Assembly (NCBI RefSeq): GCF_003148885.1
Contig: NZ_QGHD01000008.1
Span: 1-64,000 of the forward strand
Source of the DNA: Hallerella porci
GTDB taxonomy: Bacteria; Fibrobacterota; Fibrobacteria; Fibrobacterales; Fibrobacteraceae
DNA length: 64,000 nucleotides
Reading direction: 5' to 3'
The position numbers and the translations under genes were made by a program. Positions 41,534-49,502 of the stretch are shown here, piece after piece (position 1 is the stretch's first letter; each line of letters begins with the position of its first letter). The notes beneath the pieces are model-generated. The model searched no databases, was not told the origin of the DNA, and worked only from the letters and a program-made list of their open reading frames with translations.

Positions 41534-44002
41534 CTACTTGGTATCATCGGTGCTCGCGGCATTCAATTTGATATCCGGCAAATCCTTCACGTAAACGGTA
41601 AAGCTCCAGCCAGCCGCAGGACCCGTCGGCGTCCACGTAAAATTGAGCATCCAACAATGAAGAGAACGATCAAAGGTAAATTCATGCGAAGCGAAACGCC
41701 CTTCGGTGTAACTGTAACGCGTCGAATAAGTCATCGACCAATTTGGCGTCGGATGAAGAGATGCCGAAAATCCCGTCGAATGCGAAACATTATCGCGGAA
41801 AACTTTTTTCCCAACTCGCGTGCTCGAGAAAGAATAGCGGTAATCCAAACTCGCAGACCAAGAATCTTTTTTATACTTCCCCATTTGCGATGCTAAGCCC
41901 GAATTGAAGTCTCCCGAAAAATTGAAAGTCTTCGAAAGATCATACGCCCAATACGTGAGTTCGGGAACGCGGACTTTATTGGGATTTTCTTCGAATTTAT
42001 GATAGACGCTATGACGCGTTCGCACGGTGAATAAATAATTCGGTAAAACCTGCAAACCAAAACTCGAATTGATATCGGACCATTGCAAAGAATCCGCGGC
42101 AAAATTATACGACGTCGAATGCGATGTCGTGAGAAGTCTGCGCGTGCCGTAAGAATCTTCGACTTCGGTCGAATCTTTTCCGTCTTCGCTTTTTTTCGTG
42201 TGCCCGACGACGCGCAAATACTTGATATCGAAATCGTTTGAAAGTCCAAATCCGATTGCTTTTTGTTCGGTTTGATACGGCGTTTGTCCTAAGAGCGGAT
42301 GCTTCACAAAGTATTTGTTCGTATCCATTTCGGGCGCATAGGTATAAGAAATACTCGGCGAAAGAACATGGCGAATTCCGGTGAAACTCCCAATTTCGGG
42401 CATCCAAATGCCATAAAGTTTTGTGTCGGCGGTAATGCTATAATTGTGATTGTAAAAGAATTCGCCGTATTCATCGTGCTCGGGATCGATGCCGTTGCGC
42501 TGCCGCCAATACTTCGAAGAATCATCGGGATTGATCCAACGGTTTCCCGTCCACATGCCGGTGAATGTTACCTTCGGCGTAATGTTGATGACATCGAATA
42601 GCGACGCAGAATAATCCAATGCAAATGTTCCGATGTAGCCCGAATACCACGCTGCGGTATCGATATCGCGAATTGTATCGGGAGCAATTTTTTCGTATAA
42701 ATTAAATCGATTCGTAAACGAATAATTGAAATTATCGAGCCACGAAGATTCAGCGACTTCATCTTCGTCGGTTTCAAATTCAAAAAGCGGTCCGCTCATG
42801 CGGTATTGAATATCGGGAATTTGCCGTTCTTTGTGCCCCGTCGTCAAGTTGTAATTTTGCGAAACTTTCACCGTGAGATTTTTGTTTTTTCCGAATTGCC
42901 CGGAATAAGTCATCTGCGCATTCGCTTGTTGGTTGAGAATCGTTTTTGCATCGAGTCCGTTTTCTTTGCGCACGGTTTGATCCGAAACAAACGAGCCCGA
43001 ACCCGAGATAGAATGCTTGCCGTCGGGAGTTAAATTCTGCTTGTGATTAAAGGAAATGTCGTAACCGCTATTCGCCATGTCAAATTCTTCGAGGTAACTC
43101 GTATAGGTCACGCTACCGTCTAACCAATACCGCAATTTATAGCGCACGGTTTCGGTGAGAGTTGTCTTTTCGAAATTTGCCGCAGAGCCTTCGACGATAT
43201 CGCCCGAAGTCGTCGCATCCCAATAATCGTTCGGCGCATAATAGAAGCCGACATTTTTAATGTAAAAGCCTTGCACTTGGTCACCGCCGAATTTCGGCGT
43301 GAGAAGTCCCGATTTGCGGCCACTTTTGAGAGGCGCTACAATCATCGGGAGAACGGCGACTGGAACGTCTGCGATGTTTAAGACGACGGGGCGCGCGGTC
43401 ACACTTTCTTTGGGTTTGACGACCATGCGGCGGCTATAAAAAAAGTAATGCTGATGCGTGGTATCGTCGCAAGTGCTAAAATCTCCGCGGGCGATGAGAA
43501 GTCTCGAATCGGGAAGCCTTCGCACTTCCATGCCGTTGAGCTGATTATTATCTTGGAATGTCGTCGCGTAATAAATTTCCCCGACCCGCGTTTTCATATT
43601 GTACTTCATCCGATAGCCGGCGAGAGAAGGATTTTTCGTTTCGCGTAAAACCGGATCCCCGCTCGCTTGAAGCACTTGATCTTTCTGATTAAATAAAACG
43701 GTATCGGCGTCCAATGTCGCTGTCCGATATTTTAATTGCGCTTTATTATTCAAATTGAATGTGGATGTTTCCACGTCGTATTGTAAATCGACAGCGTGAT
43801 ATTCTATCGTATCCGTTTGCGTCGAATCATTTGCCGAGCCAAACCAATCGCCCGCTGACGAATCTTTTGAAGTCGTATCGGGTTCTGCTCTTTCGGGGAG
43901 ATCGATTTTGGTGAGTTCTTGCGCAAATCCCAAAGACACGAGAAAAAGCGCATAGAAAACTACGCGCCAGAGGTGCCTTGGCTGAAATGTGCGAAATATC
44001 AC
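41534..44002 (-). CDS. lptD: LptD/OstA-family LPS-assembly outer-membrane protein
   Basis: LptD inserts lipopolysaccharide into the outer leaflet of the outer membrane. The 822-residue protein has a signal peptide (VVFYALFLVSLGFAQ). An OstA jellyroll follows (about 65-170, LQYDVETSTFNLNNKAQLKY, DADTVLFNQKDQVLQASGDP). The LptD barrel has GRKSGLLTPKFGGDQVQGFY and many aromatic-terminated strands. It ends about 30 bases before the nucleotidyltransferase start. A TATACTTG element lies just upstream of its ATG, close to the TAnnTTTG pattern. Confidence 0.85.
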   Translation of the reverse strand: MIFRTFQPRHLWRVVFYALFLVSLGFAQELTKIDLPERAEPDTTSKDSSAGDWFGSANDSTQTDTIEYHAVDLQYDVETSTFNLNNKAQLKYRTATLDADTVLFNQKDQVLQASGDPVLRETKNPSLAGYRMKYNMKTRVGEIYYATTFQDNNQLNGMEVRRLPDSRLLIARGDFSTCDDTTHQHYFFYSRRMVVKPKESVTARPVVLNIADVPVAVLPMIVAPLKSGRKSGLLTPKFGGDQVQGFYIKNVGFYYAPNDYWDATTSGDIVEGSAANFEKTTLTETVRYKLRYWLDGSVTYTSYLEEFDMANSGYDISFNHKQNLTPDGKHSISGSGSFVSDQTVRKENGLDAKTILNQQANAQMTYSGQFGKNKNLTVKVSQNYNLTTGHKERQIPDIQYRMSGPLFEFETDEDEVAESSWLDNFNYSFTNRFNLYEKIAPDTIRDIDTAAWYSGYIGTFALDYSASLFDVINITPKVTFTGMWTGNRWINPDDSSKYWRQRNGIDPEHDEYGEFFYNHNYSITADTKLYGIWMPEIGSFTGIRHVLSPSISYTYAPEMDTNKYFVKHPLLGQTPYQTEQKAIGFGLSNDFDIKYLRVVGHTKKSEDGKDSTEVEDSYGTRRLLTTSHSTSYNFAADSLQWSDINSSFGLQVLPNYLFTVRTRHSVYHKFEENPNKVRVPELTYWAYDLSKTFNFSGDFNSGLASQMGKYKKDSWSASLDYRYSFSSTRVGKKVFRDNVSHSTGFSASLHPTPNWSMTYSTRYSYTEGRFASHEFTFDRSLHCWMLNFTWTPTGPAAGWSFTVYVKDLPDIKLNAASTDDTK

Positions 44003-44015
44003 AGCGCAAGTATAG

Positions 44016-44038
44016 AAAAAGCACGCCCACGGCGTGCT
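44016..44038 (-). terminator. Terminator of the PDZ protein gene
   Basis: GCACGCC-CAC-GGCGTGC (44021-44037) followed by five T residues on the minus strand, between the PDZ gene and lptD. It closely resembles the terminator at 18033-18057. Confidence 0.75.
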
Positions 44039-44089
44039 ATGAGAAATTCGTAACGAGTAAAATTTAGAAAGCGAAAAGGCTTTGCAAAA

Positions 44090-44908
44090 TTACTTCAATT
44101 CGGCTGCGGCTGCAGAAGATGCGCCGTTTTGTTCGATGTGAACAATGTAACGGCCAGCGGCTGCGTTCTTGCCATTCCAAGTGAGAGTTTGGAATCCCGC
44201 TTTGGCGTGATCCGCTGTTAAGCGCGCCAGTTCTTCGCCGTTTGCGCTCACAATGCGAATGATAGCAGAGCCTTCGCGTTTTAGGTCAAAGGAAACTTGG
44301 TTGCGGTTAAATCCTTTGAGAGAACCCGCCGAACGGACTTGCGATTTTGTCTGCGGCATTTCGAAAGAAGCATCCGCTTTTTCAATGGCGACAGCCGAAA
44401 GTTCTGAAGCGCCGACGGTCATATCTTCGGGGATAACGCGACCTTCTTTCATCACCGAGAGAAGTTCATAATTTTCGCCGAGATTTTTGCGGGCAACTTC
44501 TGCGATTTCTGCGGCAGAATAAGCCTTCGAAGAGGATCCGTCATACCATTCTTGCACAGAAGCCGCGTCGATTTCGTTCACCGCAATTTGTGCGCGGCGT
44601 AAAGTCACCGACATCTTTTCTTTTTCGCGGACGATGGAAAGTTCAACGGGCTTTCCGACGGTGCCGCGGAGAATGTCCTTCGATTCTTCGAGGTCATTTC
44701 CCGCGAGAGAATTGCCGTCCACCGCGATAATGCGGTCGTCTTTTTCGAGTCCCGCTTCGAAAGCCGGTGAACCCGGAATGACTTCGACAACGCGAACGCC
44801 GTCATCCGTTGCATAAATGGTGACACCGATACCGCCAAAAGATTCACCAGCCATTGCCGCGGTCGCTGCAAAAGCCAAAGCACAAGCTGTTTTCGTCAAA
44901 AGTTTCAT
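44090..44908 (-). CDS. Secreted PDZ-domain protein with C-terminal Ig-like/sorting domain
   Basis: A 272-residue protein with signal peptide MKLLTKTACALAFAATAAMA. Residues about 25-105 form a PDZ domain (GGIGVTIYATDDGVRVVEVI, FEAGLEKDDRIIAVDG, LRGTVGKPVEL). The C-terminal ~75 residues look like a FlgD-Ig/type IX sorting-like domain (SAGSLKGFNRNQVSFDLKRE, TWNGKNAAAGRYIVHIEQ). No protease domain is present, so it is a binding or scaffold protein, possibly at the surface. GGAGG precedes ATG 44908. Confidence 0.78.
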   Translation of the reverse strand: MKLLTKTACALAFAATAAMAGESFGGIGVTIYATDDGVRVVEVIPGSPAFEAGLEKDDRIIAVDGNSLAGNDLEESKDILRGTVGKPVELSIVREKEKMSVTLRRAQIAVNEIDAASVQEWYDGSSSKAYSAAEIAEVARKNLGENYELLSVMKEGRVIPEDMTVGASELSAVAIEKADASFEMPQTKSQVRSAGSLKGFNRNQVSFDLKREGSAIIRIVSANGEELARLTADHAKAGFQTLTWNGKNAAAGRYIVHIEQNGASSAAAAELK

Positions 44909-44976
44909 AAAACCTCCAAGAACAATGTAGTTAATTAGAAATGAGGTATGAGGCGCACCTCTGTGCCGTGCTCCGC

Positions 44977-45290
44977 CTGCAGGAAGCCATTTAACACGTC
45001 AAATTCGTCCATGCAACGCTGCGGCAAGCCATTTAACACGTCAAATTCGTTCTTGCAACGCTGCGGCAAGCCATTTAACACGTTAAATTCGTCCTTGCAA
45101 CGCTGCGGCAAGCCATTTAACACGTCAAATTCGTCCATGCAACGCTGCGGCAAGCCATTTAACACGTCAAATTCGTTCTTGCAACGCTGCGGCAAGCCAT
45201 TTAACACGTCAAATTCGTTCTTGCAACGCTGCGGGAAGCCATTTAACACGTTAAATTCGTCCTTGCAACGCTGCGGGAACACTTTTAAAT
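44977..45290. repeat. 42-bp tandem repeat array B (about 7.5 copies)
   Basis: The CTGC anchor recurs at 44977, 45019, 45061, 45103, 45145, 45187, 45229 and 45271, exactly 42 bases apart. The unit contains GCAAGCCATTTAACACGTCA followed by AATTCGTCCATGCAACGCTG. Variation falls at few sites (GTCA/GTTA, TCCATG/TTCTTG/TCCTTG). Aligned to the array A unit, 26 of 42 bases agree, and 44984-45011 is identical to 27577-27604. Open frames run through both strands, as for A, but lack ribosome sites. Confidence 0.93.
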
Positions 45291-45333
45291 GAGAAATGAA
45301 GATGATGGCACGCAGGAGAAGCGTCTAAAAAAC

Positions 45334-45442
45334 GCTAGTAAGCTAGCGGAGGCCTCGGAAGCCTTCTTTTGATTTGCTGGCAAGCTAGCAGAGACCTCGG
45401 AAACCTTCATTTGATTTGCTAGCATACTAGCGGAGGCCTCGG
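45334..45442. repeat. 42-bp tandem repeat array C (about 2.6 copies)
   Basis: GCTAGTAAGCTAGCGGAGGC begins at 45334, with copies at 45376 and 45418. Each has an imperfect GCTAG-CTAGC palindrome and GAGGCCTCGG. Its sequence is unrelated to arrays A and B, but the 42-bp period is the same and it starts 44 bp after array B. Confidence 0.88.
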
Positions 45443-45452
45443 TAAGAACTTT

Positions 45453-45495
45453 GATCTTAGAAATCTCTAAGCTCTAAACTCTAAGTTCTAAGATC
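45453..45495. repeat. 10-bp inverted repeat GATCTTAGAA / TTCTAAGATC
   Basis: Perfect arms at 45453-45462 and 45486-45495 enclose 23 bases rich in CTCTAAG. The right arm, as AGTTCTAAGATCT, also occurs beside array A at 27476-27488, so it seems to be part of a composite intergenic element. Confidence 0.6.
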
Positions 45496-45525
45496 TCATT
45501 CCTCATTTTTTCCTCCTTCCTATTT

Positions 45526-45533
45526 TAAATTTG
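45526..45533 (+). promoter_or_regulatory. Exporter gene promoter -7 element
   Basis: TAAATTTG fits TAnnTTTG and is 22 bases before ATG 45556. Confidence 0.45.
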
Positions 45534-45555
45534 CGCACAAAAAATGAGGTGCTTT

Positions 45556-46596
45556 ATGCTCAGCGAAAATAAACGGAACTTCTTCTTTGGAATTCTCTTT
45601 ATCGCGTTGATAACGGAAATCGCCTTCTTCATCGCCGAAATTCCTGCGGTCAAAGCCTTGTCTTTGAGCCCGCTTATCGTCGGTCTCTTGCTCGGTATTA
45701 TTTATGCGAATACCTTGCGCAAATTTACACCTACATCTTGGGCGCCCGGTGTTGCGTTCTGCTCCAAAAAAATTCTGCGGTTGGGCATCATCCTTTACGG
45801 CTTCCGTTTGACTTTTGGACAAATTATCGATGTGGGAATTCCGGCTCTGATGGTCGACGCCATTATTGTTTCCGTGACTCTTGTCGGCGGTTACTTCATC
45901 GGCGCAAAATGCATGAAGATGGATAAAGAAACCGCTCTTCTCACTTCTTGTGGAAGCGCTATCTGCGGAGCTGCTGCCGTTCTCGGTGCCGAAGCCGCTA
46001 TCAAAAGTAAACCGTATAAGACTGCGGTCGCCGTTTCGACCGTCGTGCTTTTCGGAACTCTTGCGATGTTCCTTTACCCGATTCTTTATCGGAATGGTAT
46101 TCTTCATTTGAGCCCCGAAAATACAGGCCTTTACATCGGTTCAACGATTCACGAAGTGGCGCACGCCGTCGGTGCCGGAAATGCTACGGGCGATGCGGTC
46201 ATCGCTGCCAATGCGATTGTCGTGAAAATGATTCGCGTGATGTTCCTCGTTCCGGTTCTTCTCGTTCTCGCTTTCTTTGTCGCAGGCCGCTTAAAATCGG
46301 ACGATGAAAAAGGCGACTCTGCAAATACAAAACGCAAAATCGCTGTTCCTTGGTTTGCCTTTGGATTCCTCGCTGTCGTAATTTTCAATTCGTTTGGACT
46401 CTTTGGCACTGGCCTTCTCAAGGGAATTGAAACAGTCGATACTTTCTTCCTTTCGATGGCGATGACCGCTCTCGGTACAGAAACGAGTCTCGATAAATTC
46501 AAACAAGCCGGTCCGAAGCCATTTATTTTGGCGACGATTCTTTTCGTCTGGCTCGTCTTTGGCGGTTACGGTCTCGCATACGCCTTAGGCGCATAA
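45556..46596 (+). CDS. YeiH/UPF0324-family putative sulfate exporter
   Basis: A 346-residue multi-spanning membrane protein with about ten helices. LSLSPLIVGLLLGIIYANTL, RLGIILYGFRLTF, TSCGSAICGAAAVLGAEAAI and GSTIHEVAHAVGAGNATGDA match the YeiH family. Members are proposed to export sulfate or related anions, but substrates are poorly tested. I start at ATG 45556, preceded by GAGGTG; the in-frame ATG 45544 lacks a site. The next gene, also a transporter, follows in the same direction. Confidence 0.85.
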   Translation: MLSENKRNFFFGILFIALITEIAFFIAEIPAVKALSLSPLIVGLLLGIIYANTLRKFTPTSWAPGVAFCSKKILRLGIILYGFRLTFGQIIDVGIPALMVDAIIVSVTLVGGYFIGAKCMKMDKETALLTSCGSAICGAAAVLGAEAAIKSKPYKTAVAVSTVVLFGTLAMFLYPILYRNGILHLSPENTGLYIGSTIHEVAHAVGAGNATGDAVIAANAIVVKMIRVMFLVPVLLVLAFFVAGRLKSDDEKGDSANTKRKIAVPWFAFGFLAVVIFNSFGLFGTGLLKGIETVDTFFLSMAMTALGTETSLDKFKQAGPKPFILATILFVWLVFGGYGLAYALGA

Positions 46597-46640
46597 AAAA
46601 TCAAATGGAAAAATTGCGCAGATTCTAAAAAAGGATTTTT

Positions 46641-47858
46641 ATGACTCAAGTCAAAACATTTAAGAAAAAACAAGTCATCATTTGGCTTTCCGCACTAATT
46701 CTCGGCGCGGGACTCGGGCTTCTCAATTCCGAAGGTCTGATGCAATTTTTCAATTTCATCGCTTCGGTTTACACGCGGCTTTTTCAATTCATCGCAGTGC
46801 CGACGATTGCGATTGCGCTCACGACAACTCTTTCGATGCTCGGCTTAAAAAAGAGCACGGGGCGCATTTTTGCGCATACAATTTTTTATACGCTGCTCAC
46901 GACTTTTGCGGCAGCGTTCGTCGGGCTTTTGCTTTATACCATAATTGAACCGGGAACTCTTCCGCAGAGTCTCGTTTCGGAAGGATTTGCCGAAGTCCCG
47001 AAAAATTTGGAAACCCTTTCGTATTACGATCACATCCTCGGCGTCATCCCGAATAATGTGGTGAATCCATTCTTAAGCGGAAATGTTCTCGGCATTTTAA
47101 TCGTCGCAGCGGCAGTCGGTTTAGGCCTCGCCTTTATGCCCGAATCCGAAAATAAATCCACTTTGTTAAAAGGAATTCTCGGGCTTCGCGAACTTCTCTT
47201 CACTTTGATTCGCGCTTTGGTTTGGGCGCTTCCGCTCGGCATTGTCGCTTTCGCGGCTCAACTTTCCAATCAAATGAACGCGGGAATTGTCGTCGATTCT
47301 CTCGGAAAATATATCGCTGTTGTTCTCGGCGGAAATGCGATTCAATTCTTCATCGTGCTGCCGCTTATTTTATTTGTCCGCGGATTAAATCCGCTCACCG
47401 TTTTTAAGAAAATGTCGCCCGCTGTGATGATGGCATTTTTCACAAAAAGTTCTGCAGCAACTCTCCCCGTGACGATGCAATCTGCCGAAGACAATTTAAA
47501 AGTCAAGCCGGAAATCGCCCGCTTTGTTCTCCCGATTTGCACGACGATTAACATGAACGGCTGCGCGGCATTTATTTTGGTGACGTCGCTTTTTGTGATG
47601 CAAAATACCGGCGTTGAACTTTCTCTCGGAATGATGTTTCTTTGGCTTGTCATTTCGGTCGTTTCTGCTGTAGGAAACGCAGGCGTTCCGATGGGCTGCT
47701 ACTTTTTAACCCTTTCGTTAATGGTCGGGATGAACGCAAATATCGGTGTGATGGGTGTGATTCTTCCGCTTTATGCGATTATCGATATGGTCGAAACCGC
47801 AGAAAATGTTTGGTCCGATTCCTGCGTTTGCGCAATCGTTAACGAGAAAAATAGTTAG
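46641..47858 (+). CDS. Dicarboxylate/amino acid:cation symporter (DAACS)
   Basis: This 405-residue SLC1-type transporter imports a dicarboxylate or acidic amino acid with Na+ or H+. The re-entrant serine-rich hairpin FTKSSAATLPVTMQ and the TM7 motif NMNGCAAFI (usually NMDG) are present, as is the final TM8 region ending VETAENVWSDSCVCAIV. It follows the YeiH-like gene by 44 bases behind AAAGGA. Glutamate, serine/threonine or dicarboxylate are all possible substrates. Confidence 0.85.
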   Translation: MTQVKTFKKKQVIIWLSALILGAGLGLLNSEGLMQFFNFIASVYTRLFQFIAVPTIAIALTTTLSMLGLKKSTGRIFAHTIFYTLLTTFAAAFVGLLLYTIIEPGTLPQSLVSEGFAEVPKNLETLSYYDHILGVIPNNVVNPFLSGNVLGILIVAAAVGLGLAFMPESENKSTLLKGILGLRELLFTLIRALVWALPLGIVAFAAQLSNQMNAGIVVDSLGKYIAVVLGGNAIQFFIVLPLILFVRGLNPLTVFKKMSPAVMMAFFTKSSAATLPVTMQSAEDNLKVKPEIARFVLPICTTINMNGCAAFILVTSLFVMQNTGVELSLGMMFLWLVISVVSAVGNAGVPMGCYFLTLSLMVGMNANIGVMGVILPLYAIIDMVETAENVWSDSCVCAIVNEKNS

Positions 47859-47865
47859 AAATTTT

Positions 47866-47884
47866 GCCGCGATTTTTTCGCGGC
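47866..47884. terminator. Hairpin between convergent symporter and rsmE genes
   Basis: GCCGCGA-TTTTT-TCGCGGC is a 7-bp stem abutting the rsmE stop codon. It lacks a clear T tail on either side, so termination is likely but weakly supported. Confidence 0.45.
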
Positions 47885-48586
47885 TTAGACGAGTTTTCCA
47901 ATGCCGACAATGGCTGCGGTTCTTGCGCGGAGACGCGTTTCACCTAAGCCTAAAATTTTCATTTCGCCATTTTGATAATTCTTTACCAAGTTAATTTCAC
48001 GCGGAGAAAATCCACCCTCAGGACCGACAAGAAGGGTGGTTTCTTTTTTTATCGGGGGCAAATTTTTTTCGCCACCTAAATCGCATAGGATAATATCACC
48101 CGTATAATTTTTCAGCCATTCGTCAAAAGGAATCGGCCCGCGGATTTCGGTAAGCCACGCTTTCATCGATTGTTTTAAACTCACGAGCGCTTTTAATTCG
48201 GAGCGGCGCACGACTTTTTGCAAATTCGAATCTTTCGGTTCTTCGGAATGATCCGTGCGAAATAATGTAATGCTTCCGACTTCCATTTCGCTCACGTGCA
48301 AAGCGACTTCTTCGTTTGCGTCATCTTTAAGGCAAGCGATTCCCAAATGCAAAAGCGGTTTCGGGCGAGGCGAATCTTCGATTTTTTCCACGCGAATTTG
48401 CGTGCATTTCGCATCGGCTTTTTCGACAATGCCCAATGCAAAATGGCCTTTGCCATCGGTTAAATTTAAGCCGTCGCCTTCGCGGGCGCGGCAAACGCGG
48501 ATAGCGTGCGAACTTTCATCGGGCGAAAGTTCTTGAGAACCGATGACCAAGTTTGGAACATAAAATCGAGTGTCGGGAGATTTCAT
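47885..48586 (-). CDS. rsmE: 16S rRNA m3U1498 methyltransferase
   Basis: RsmE is a SPOUT methyltransferase acting on U1498 of 16S rRNA. The 233-residue protein has an N-terminal PUA-like domain (SPDESSHAIRVCRAREGDGL) and the knotted C-terminal domain with LLVGPEGGFSPREI and LGLGETRLRARTA, the SAM-binding signature. The promoter element TATCTTTG ends four bases before ATG 48586, predicting a leaderless mRNA. Confidence 0.93.
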   Translation of the reverse strand: MKSPDTRFYVPNLVIGSQELSPDESSHAIRVCRAREGDGLNLTDGKGHFALGIVEKADAKCTQIRVEKIEDSPRPKPLLHLGIACLKDDANEEVALHVSEMEVGSITLFRTDHSEEPKDSNLQKVVRRSELKALVSLKQSMKAWLTEIRGPIPFDEWLKNYTGDIILCDLGGEKNLPPIKKETTLLVGPEGGFSPREINLVKNYQNGEMKILGLGETRLRARTAAIVGIGKLV

Positions 48587-48590
48587 GGTG

Positions 48591-48598
48591 CAAAGATA
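48591..48598 (-). promoter_or_regulatory. rsmE promoter -7 element next to the start codon
   Basis: Minus-strand TATCTTTG ends four bases before the ATG. A TTTGCA lies 18 bases further upstream. No Shine-Dalgarno is present. Confidence 0.5.
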
Positions 48599-48615
48599 AA
48601 TACTAAATTGCGCTT

Positions 48616-49401
48616 ATGCAAATCAAAGCTGTTGTATTCGATTTAGATGGAACTCTTTACCTTTCGGGAAAACCTTATCCGCGTGCGGTTGAAACGGTCC
48701 GCGCTGTCGCCGAAAAAGTTCCCGTTTATTATCTCTCGAATAATACCAGCAAATCGCTCGTCTTTTATACGAATCGCCTTTTGCGCATGGGACTTCCCAT
48801 TCAAAATCATCAAAGCATTTTGTCGGCGATGACTTTTGCACTTTCGGAAATTCATAAGCGCGGAATTAAAAATATTTATCTGTTTGCAAATCCCGAAGTG
48901 GAAGAATGGGTCGCTTCGGAAGATCCGTCTTTGAATCTCCACGCTCCGCTCGATAAAACAGAACTCGTTCTCGTCGCGTATCATTCTTCTTTTAATTACC
49001 GCGACCTTTGCGAAGTTTCGTGGCGATTAGAACGCGGCGCCGATTTTTGGGTCACGCATGCAGATTTCGTTTGCCCCGATGAACTCGGACCCGTTCCGGA
49101 TATCGGCAGTTTTATGGCGATGTTCAAAGCGACGACAGGCCGAGAACCTTCGCATATTTTTGGGAAGCCTAATCCCGAGATGCTTTCGCCGTTAACAGAA
49201 ACTTTAAAGCCCGAAGAAATTTTATTTGTCGGCGACCGTTTATATACCGATTTTGAACTCGCAATTCGCGCCGGCTGCCATTTTGCGCTCGTCCTCTGCG
49301 GCGAAACAAAAGCCCGCGATGTGCAACGCTTAGCTCGTCAGCCCGATATCATCGCTGAACAAGTTTCAGATATCAATTTTGATGCGCTAATAAAAAAATG
49401 A
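48616..49401 (+). CDS. NagD-like HAD phosphatase
   Basis: A 261-residue HAD hydrolase of the NagD/4-nitrophenylphosphatase type. VVFDLDGTLYLSGKPYPRAV has the nucleophile Asp9 and acid/base Asp11. YLSNNTSKS is motif II with the C2-cap start, and GKPNPEM (motif III Lys) and FVGDRLYTDFELAIRAG (motif IV) follow. The substrate is unknown. No Shine-Dalgarno; TAAATTGC, close to the TAnnTTTG element, lies just upstream, and the gene is divergent from rsmE. Confidence 0.82.
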   Translation: MQIKAVVFDLDGTLYLSGKPYPRAVETVRAVAEKVPVYYLSNNTSKSLVFYTNRLLRMGLPIQNHQSILSAMTFALSEIHKRGIKNIYLFANPEVEEWVASEDPSLNLHAPLDKTELVLVAYHSSFNYRDLCEVSWRLERGADFWVTHADFVCPDELGPVPDIGSFMAMFKATTGREPSHIFGKPNPEMLSPLTETLKPEEILFVGDRLYTDFELAIRAGCHFALVLCGETKARDVQRLARQPDIIAEQVSDINFDALIKK

Positions 49402-49447
49402 AAATTTAGACATGCGGAAAGAGGGGTCCGAAATTTTCCGTAAATTT

Positions 49448-49455
49448 TATTTTTG
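49448..49455 (+). promoter_or_regulatory. SulP gene promoter -7 element
   Basis: TATTTTTG fits TAnnTTTG and lies 47 bases before ATG 49503. Confidence 0.45.
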
Positions 49456-49502
49456 TAAACTCTTTAAAACAAATCGGACTTTTCCTAAATTTGGCAGCAC
49501 TT

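Larger units (their letters stand above)
44909..45555. other. Non-coding intergenic locus B
   Basis: About 650 bp without a credible gene. In order it holds the 42-bp array B, the separate 42-bp array C, the inverted repeat around TTCTAAGATC, and a promoter element for the exporter gene. It shares sequence and motif types with locus A (27395-28034). Confidence 0.6.

Noticed and set aside
44935-45292. Open frames through repeat array B, and array B as a CRISPR
   Set aside because: Same reasoning as for array A. For CRISPR there are no unique spacers between units and no cas genes in the window.
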